Assembly (NCBI GenBank): GCA_950295325.1
Contig: OX485805.1
Span: 14,495,501-14,559,500, forward strand
DNA from: Polytrichum commune
Taxonomy: Eukaryota; Streptophyta; Polytrichopsida; Polytrichales; Polytrichaceae
Direction of reading: 5' to 3'
Length of the DNA stretch: 64,000 nt
Shown: piece after piece, positions 58,901-64,000 of the stretch
Layout of the letters: every line of letters begins with the position of its first letter
Position numbering within the stretch: the first letter of the stretch is position 1
Notes under the pieces: model-generated
Told to the model about the DNA's origin: nothing
Seen by the model: the letters and a program-made list of their open reading frames with translations, nothing else
Databases searched by the model: none
Made by a program: the position numbers and the translations under genes

Positions 58901-61900
58901 GCTGTACTTGTTTTCCAGGTATGCGAGATCTGGAAGCACATGCATGCAATTGATGCAGCAATATGTCCAGAAATCCAGCAGCACCAATTTCCCCTTCAAG
59001 TCCTGTCAGAAATTTTGAAAGCCATATTCAGTCGTCATTGATCTCAGGTAGTTGTGTTTAGGGCTGTTCGTTAGAAGTAGTCAAGTCTAATACATATTGC
59101 CATTGTAAGGATCAGCTTTTAGACAAATTTATTGAAGGAAAGTTATAGTCACAACCTTCTTTATGGACAGAGGAGGGCTGTTCAACCACTCAAGCTTTGA
59201 CTGGAACTCAGGCACCACCTGCCCAGCTCCTCTGCAAACGTGTGTAGCAAACAAAGTTTGAAAAAACTTTGATTTTCATTTTAATTTCAAGTTGATTAAT
59301 TGATTTCACACAGAAAAATAAGTACTGTCCTTTCACACTATCCTAAACTATCAAGAAGTCGTAAACTGATATAAAAATTGTTCAAAAACTTTCTGCATTC
59401 AATAAATCATAACATTGTTCAATAATTATGACAAAAGTGTGGAGCAGAATAAACGGAACTTTGCTTCTAGCTCGCTTATGTACTGCGTAAATTGACGAAC
59501 ACGGTCTGGACGAGTCAATTCTGCATGCAAACCAGAAATAGTGTCTCAGATTTGATACATTGTAGATTTTTCCGTTGCATGAGTAAGAGCACTCCAATTT
59601 AGAGCTTACTAAGAGATGAGAGCCACTATCCTTAGCAAAATCCCACGTCAAGGTAAAGCTCCAGCTTGGCAACATCTAATGCATGGACAAAATATACTTT
59701 GTCTATGCATGGTATTCACAGGGGAGCTAGGTGTCTTGGATTCTCCCTAACTTACAACTTAATTAGAGTTTCAAGTCCAAATTCAGAGTTTTGGAAGGAT
59801 GGATAGAGGTGCTACCAAACTTATTCTGCTACAATAAGCTACGTAGGCTGTGATTGACGTTGCTGGTTCCAAATTCTTCATCCTTCAATTATGAGTTATT
59901 GACTGCCGTACATTAATATATACTTTATGAGCACATATGGTTGTTTTTTAATATACAAAGTAGAACAAATATACCCCAGTATTGGAAGAGCAAACATTTT
60001 CTCCAGTATTGCAATCAAGAGTAGAAAATACAGCCACTCTGACTGCATAGTTCATTTAATAAGGTATGCACTCCAAAAGGTATTGATGGATGAAAATACC
60101 TGAACTATTTGCAGGAAGAGGCCGGCTATCTCCTAGAAGTGCATTTAAGAGGGCCTTGGGGGATGTATAAGACATTGCCTGCATGCCCGAATTTTTTTGT
60201 TAAATAATATCTGCCTGAAATATTTGGGGGACTGCAATTCCTCCAAACAGTGACGTATTTGCCCCATCAATTATCAACGTAAAATGGCAAAGCAGAAAAT
60301 TGCTAACAATTCTTATATAAGCTTGTAAAATTTGAACATAGACAGATCGGACTTAGAAACATCGCTGTTTTCAAGCCCTTCCAGCAAGACACGCAATACA
60401 ATTTACTCATAAAATTAACGTTTAGAACCACGTGGCTTTCCAACCCTTTGATGAAGAGAATATGTAGGACACATAAGGCCAAGCCCAACCTTAAGGTGAG
60501 TAAGCGTGAAGTAAGAGCTCCCTAAACCAAGTGCAAGACTTCCGAGCTTCAACACATCACGTCTTGTTGTGAACAATCTGCATTTTACAAAAAAATATGG
60601 TAGCTTTAAGCACCCATGAACTGATACACAAGGAGTGCAAGAACTAAACCCTGAAACTTAAACCCTTGCAAATACTACGTAAAATCCATGTGTTTTCGCA
60701 CTCATCAACTACAAAGTACCCATACTTCAAACTTCAATTTCAAAAGCTCATCACTGTCAATATTTTGGAGGAACAACAAAAATAGGAACGAAGTTTGTGA
60801 CAAATTGACGCACACTTGGCTTTATTAAAAATCCAGCTATGGTGGGCTGATAACCTGACCCGTTGGGTAAAGGAATTTCCACATTGAGGGCTGCCTGAAT
60901 GCTGTTGGTGCTAGTAGCTGGATTGTTTGGTTCATCATCACGTTTTGTACCATCTGCATTTAATTGTGGTAAGAGTGAATAATAAACTTTGAATCTCCTC
61001 TACATCCTCTCTACAGAGGTCCACCATGTCACTGCCTACTTTTCCTCCACATCCCAACTGCTTTGAAAATCAATTTGTGGCGTCTGTGATGTCCGGATTT
61101 ATCACTTTGAAGTAGGGGACAAACCTAGCTCAAGAATGTCCTCCAGAGATATTCTGGAGATATCTTTCCTAATGAGAGCAGGCTTTCCCTCCATCAGCTT
61201 CTCCTCACTTAGGGTTGTCGTCACTGTAATACATCTGCTCCCGTAAAACAACTGGTTAGTACTTTGGTTTCCAAAGCTTTCACTTCTACAAAATTCATTC
61301 AAAGAAGCCAAAGGTATTATTTGCTATTTTGAACCAACATGTGCATATGATCCTTTAATAGTGCCTCACAACTTCTCTCAGTTGTGATACTTCAGAAGAA
61401 ACCCTTTAAAATGATTTTTTATAGCACAACTTAAAGAGCGCTTCACCCCTACTAAGAAAAAATGTCCGGTTTAGGCCCACTTATACAATATGTTGAGGTC
61501 TATAGATCTAATGGGTAGTTATTTGGACCGCCCAAGTTTTTGTCTGGAAATTAATATCTTAGATTGTGAGGGTTTCCCTTTTGTTGGAAGAGTTGCATTC
61601 TTGAGTGCAATAAAGAATCAAATCTAGAAACCATCAAACACAGGTTCTCTTGCCACAAATAGGCCATTAAATCTTTTCAGAACCGCAGCCCAAATTATTC
61701 AAATGGCAACTGTAAAAGATCAGAATTGTAATTACCTCATGCCAGCAGATGTTGCAGCCTGTAGGCCAGCAAGTGCATCTTCAATCACCACACACTGCAT
61801 AAAAAGGAAATTCCATTAAGTATACACAATCCAAATTTTACACCTATGGAAGTAAAGAATCCCTCAAACTTGAAGAGTACTATTTTCTGATAAATTCATC

Positions 61901-64000
61901 ACCATCAGTGTTTTTGTAGATGATACCTCATGGGTTTGTAAGCCGAGACTTTTGGCTGCTGCAAGGAAGATGTCGGGAGCGGGCTTCAAGTTCACAAACA
62001 AGTCCGCGGAAACTATTGCGTCAAAACTGCCACCAACCACTTGATGTCAAAGTCTGAATGTACATGAAAAAGACATAAACAAAATTCAACTATCATGAAC
62101 TCCAAAGAGGTTGAATGTTCTAAATCTAACTCTTTTGGAAAAAGAAAAGAAAATTTTATAATAGTGTTTCGAGATTAGGAGACTTTACTTGGACTGGGGC
62201 AAGCCCGCTGCTGCTAGGTTGGCATCCACCTTAATCCTATCTGCACTTGAGGCCACTGCAATCTTCAGACCAGCCTCCTTACACTGCCATCCAAAAGTGA
62301 ATTTAACCCATCAATAGCAAAATGCAATCTTCCTTCATCAGGTCCAGTTTCAAAAATGATTAAGCAAAATTCGAAGCATGACAAAATTTTGATAAGTTAG
62401 GAGGCCAGTAGAGTTGTCCTCTAATTCAACATGCGTTTGGTCGGGATTTGGTTGTTTTGCATACAACACCTTCCATGTTTGATAAGTTTCCGGTGCATCC
62501 ATGGAGGTAGTGTGGAGGTTTGGACAAAGAAAATTCTATATAAGTTAATTGAGGGTCAAACTCATTTTGACATGCCAAGAGGTGCTAAAATGAGTTTGGC
62601 TCTCAATGACCAGAATAGGCTACTCTTCATTCAAATTCAAGCACTATCTCTGAGCATGCATCACAGGTGGAAAGAAATTCCTGATTTTATACGCAAAATA
62701 ATCAATGGAAAATTATATGGAATCTACTCCAAACAGAAAGTCCCATTGAGTTTAAGGATAACTCTAATATCCAGAAAACAAAAGAATTTTTACTTGTATA
62801 ATTTTAGCTCTTTGTGAACTATGAGAGTCCAAAAATTAGTGTTTTTTTCATAATAAATTCAACAATGATATGTTGCAATGTCTGATTTCTAAAATTAGAT
62901 TATTTCTAGGGATACGGTACTTGGGTCCTCAGAACCTTGCACTTTTACCTATGCGGTAGTGCTATGGCAAAATGCTTTTCGACAAGACTTGTAACTTGCA
63001 ACAACAAAAACTGAATCCCAACAAATAATAAGACGAGAAGAATAATAAGCTTACCTTGAGAATGAGGTCCAACGCCCCAGGGTATCCCAGACCTGAATTA
63101 GGCTTGGCGTACTGTCACAACCAATGAAGTTGATGCTATCAGATTCCAGCATTACAATTTTATTTGAAATTCAGAACCTCTCTCACTTTGTAGCTTGAAT
63201 ACAAGTAACAGTTCTAGGGTGTACCTTATCTATGTAAATTTGAAAAAATCGCTTCTTCGCTACAATAACATCAAAATTTGGTACTGCAAATTTCTTTGCA
63301 ACTCCCCCCAAAAAGTTGGCCTCGCCTGCACCACGAGAAAAGCATATGCTTGATATCAATCTTTCAGAGTAATTTGTATTGAGATTGTACATGACCGATG
63401 CTAATATAATGTATGCTGATATGATCCATAGCTGAGTAGAATTAACAGTTTCCAGTTCAATTCAATCAGAATAGATGAGTCTTCTGTCATGTGCTAATTC
63501 TCCAAATTTAGGAGTTTCCTAATTTAGAGTGAGCAGTGTGGCAGACTCGAGCAAATCTAGAATTCAACCAATTTCTTCCGAAGCAGAAATCCATCAGAAC
63601 CCATCAGCTTAGGGATATGGAAAAATGTTGGTGTCCGGTTAAGAATCTTTGAACCCACAAAGATGGGTATATTTTATCCACAATCTCTAGCTGGGACGTA
63701 ATTACCTATGCTCTGCATTACTCAAGAGGTAAAATTAACCGCCACAATCGGCAGTTGAATTCAAAATCAACTGCTGGTGAATTCCAGAATTCAGCTGCTC
63801 TCGGCCATCTTAAAAATGCGCCTACCTCTCAACCCAGGGTCGAAATTTAGCTGAGAGTCGAAACTGCAAGACACAAATATGATGATCTAAAACATTTCCA
63901 CACTCAAAAATTGCTAACCGGTACCAATAAACGGAAATCCTCCGCAGTGACAGTGTACCCCATCCCTCGAAAAGCTAATTCCCAGCCTCCCATGAGCAAT
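49999..64000 (-). CDS. SOQ1: SOQ1, chloroplast HAD-thioredoxin-NHL protein (5' end outside window)
   Basis: Thylakoid-membrane suppressor of sustained energy quenching (qH). 28 exons on the minus strand: 64000-63919 (partial), 63325-63225, 63111-63055, 62283-62189, 62026-61927, 61794-61736, 61234-61125, 60953-60860, 60577-60490, 60178-60100, 59520-59460, 59231-59156, 59002-58892, 58770-58675, 58424-58302, 57751-57554, 57018-56917, 56812-56748, 55687-55594, 55473-55316, 55174-55125, 54747-54626, 54130-54023, 53780-53688, 53279-53243, 52630-52377, 51584-51429, 50160-49999. After the first exon they give 949 aa plus [33 protein letters not shown]. Membrane segment: [17 protein letters not shown]. 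Thioredoxin-like: [18 protein letters not shown] propeller: [56 protein letters not shown]-terminal beta domain: [12 protein letters not shown]. The edge exon has an apparent 1-nt frameshift near 63935. Confidence 0.96.
50375..50640 (+). repeat. dispersed repeat family E, copy 1 (last SOQ1 intron)
   Basis: TGTTCCATCCGGGGTTCATGAG ... GATGGACCTATTAGGTCATG ... TTGAAGGATACATTGGACA matches 54793-55045 in the same orientation. Both are within SOQ1 introns. Confidence 0.75.
50641..50975 (+). repeat. dispersed repeat family D, copy 2 (last SOQ1 intron)
   Basis: TTGCTCAATACTAATTGTAA ... ACTGTCACTTACCAAGTGA ... TTTTTCATCCAAATTTCAAT ... TGACAATATTTCATCACA. It directly follows family E copy 1 and matches 47250-47600. 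Confidence 0.75.
51885..52350 (+). repeat. dispersed repeat family B, two tandem copies in SOQ1 intron
   Basis: Units of about 225 bp at 51885-52125 and 52126-52350: GAGGAGGC.CA, ATGGATGA.C.TGTCATG, ACATGTGTCCCCC or ACATGTCGCCCAC, GGTTGGGTGCCTACTA or GGTTGGGCACCTACTA, CATAACCTAGTT or CATTACCTAGTT. They match 32520-32725 in APC4 intron 13. Confidence 0.8.
52960..53045 (-). repeat. dispersed repeat family F, copy in SOQ1 intron
   Basis: AGAGTTCCCATGGGACCC ... AAGGCCTTGGGTTTAAGCC is the reverse complement of the motif at 33945-34020 in APC4 intron 15. Confidence 0.55.
54793..55045 (+). repeat. dispersed repeat family E, copy 2 (SOQ1 intron)
   Basis: TGTTCCATCTGGGGTGATTAG ... AGGGACCTATTAGTCCATCT ... 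TTGAAGGATGCAATGGACA. Same orientation as 50375-50640. Confidence 0.75.
55785..56480. mobile_element. foldback MITE family C, long copy in SOQ1 intron
   Basis: The left half GTGGTGCATGCTTGGAGGTAGTG faces the right half CACTACCTCCAAGCATGCACC (about 55860-55885 and 56383-56404), a near-perfect inverted repeat. Between them are a second inverted pair around AATGTTGGACTGATA / TACCAGACCAACACT (about 56010 and 56352) and GATACCATT-type short repeats. Related shorter copies are at 57820 and 62445. No coding capacity. Confidence 0.75.
57820..58150. mobile_element. foldback MITE family C, short copy in SOQ1 intron
   Basis: TTAACTCATTGGGACTTTTCC ... GATGGTGCATGCTCAGAGATAGTGC ... CCAAACTCATTTTAGCACCCC ... 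CCTCCAAGGATGCACCAC. Same family as 55785, lacking its central part. Confidence 0.75.
62445..62790. mobile_element. foldback MITE family C, inverted copy in SOQ1 intron
   Basis: GGTGCATCCATGGAGGTAGTG ... GGTCAAACTCATTTTGAC ... GTGCTAAAATGAGTTTGGC ... GCACTATCTCTGAGCATGCATC ... AAAGTCCCATTGAGTTTAAGG. Opposite orientation to the copy at 57820. Its centre is a palindrome built from CAAACTCATTTT / AAAATGAGTTTG. The 128-codon open frame across it (62431-62817) is not a gene. Confidence 0.75.

Noticed and set aside
62431-62817. 128-codon plus-strand frame
   Set aside because: It runs across a foldback MITE inside a SOQ1 intron; product lacks family features and other MITE copies do not keep the frame.
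1-64000. tRNA, rRNA, CRISPR arrays, bacterial operons
   Set aside because: Looked for cloverleaf boxes, rRNA motifs and regular spacers; none found. The genes are intron-containing and eukaryotic.

Overview
This window is eukaryotic nuclear DNA from a streptophyte, most likely a land plant. Three host genes with GT-AG introns are plant-type: APC4 (cell cycle), RHD3/SEY1 (ER-shaping GTPase) and SOQ1 (a chloroplast thylakoid HAD-thioredoxin-NHL protein specific to photosynthetic eukaryotes). Long, repeat-filled introns and a LINE carrying two kinds of endonuclease argue for a seed-free plant (bryophyte, lycophyte or fern) rather than an angiosperm, but I cannot name the species.

Layout. 1-4.2 kb: gene-free, with one small inverted-repeat element and a CCCATGCCCACC-type minisatellite. 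4.19-9.63 kb: a 5.4-kb pogo-type DNA transposon with matching terminal inverted repeats, a TA target duplication, a decayed transposase on the minus strand and about 2 kb of extra, partly GC-rich cargo. 9.64-24.1 kb: a very G-poor, degenerate LINE (APE endonuclease, RT, RNase H, zinc knuckle and a restriction-like endonuclease domain at the C-terminus). It is broken by two later insertions: a 6.4-kb two-gene DNA element (11518-17921), and a 385-bp MITE (22634-23018) that is an internally deleted relative of the neighbouring pogo element.

24.97-36.67 kb (+): APC4, which I could join into 19 exons with one continuous frame (798 aa). 38.02-40.96 kb (-): RHD3/SEY1, 795 aa from only two exons, convergent with APC4; two bZIP-type ACGT motifs lie about 190-240 bp upstream of its ATG. 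41.2-50.0 kb: gene-free and rich in repeats. 50.0-64.0 kb (-): SOQ1, whose 28 visible exons include everything from the middle of the HAD domain to the stop; the 5' end lies beyond the window. All junction phases agree, except for an apparent 1-nt frameshift in the exon at the right edge.

The host genes do not form a pathway. The main interest is the nested transposon cluster, above all the 6.4-kb element. It carries an apparently intact, unrecognised spliced gene and, convergent to it, a decaying transposase-like gene. Also notable are the LINE's two endonuclease types and several repeat families shared between the APC4 and SOQ1 introns.
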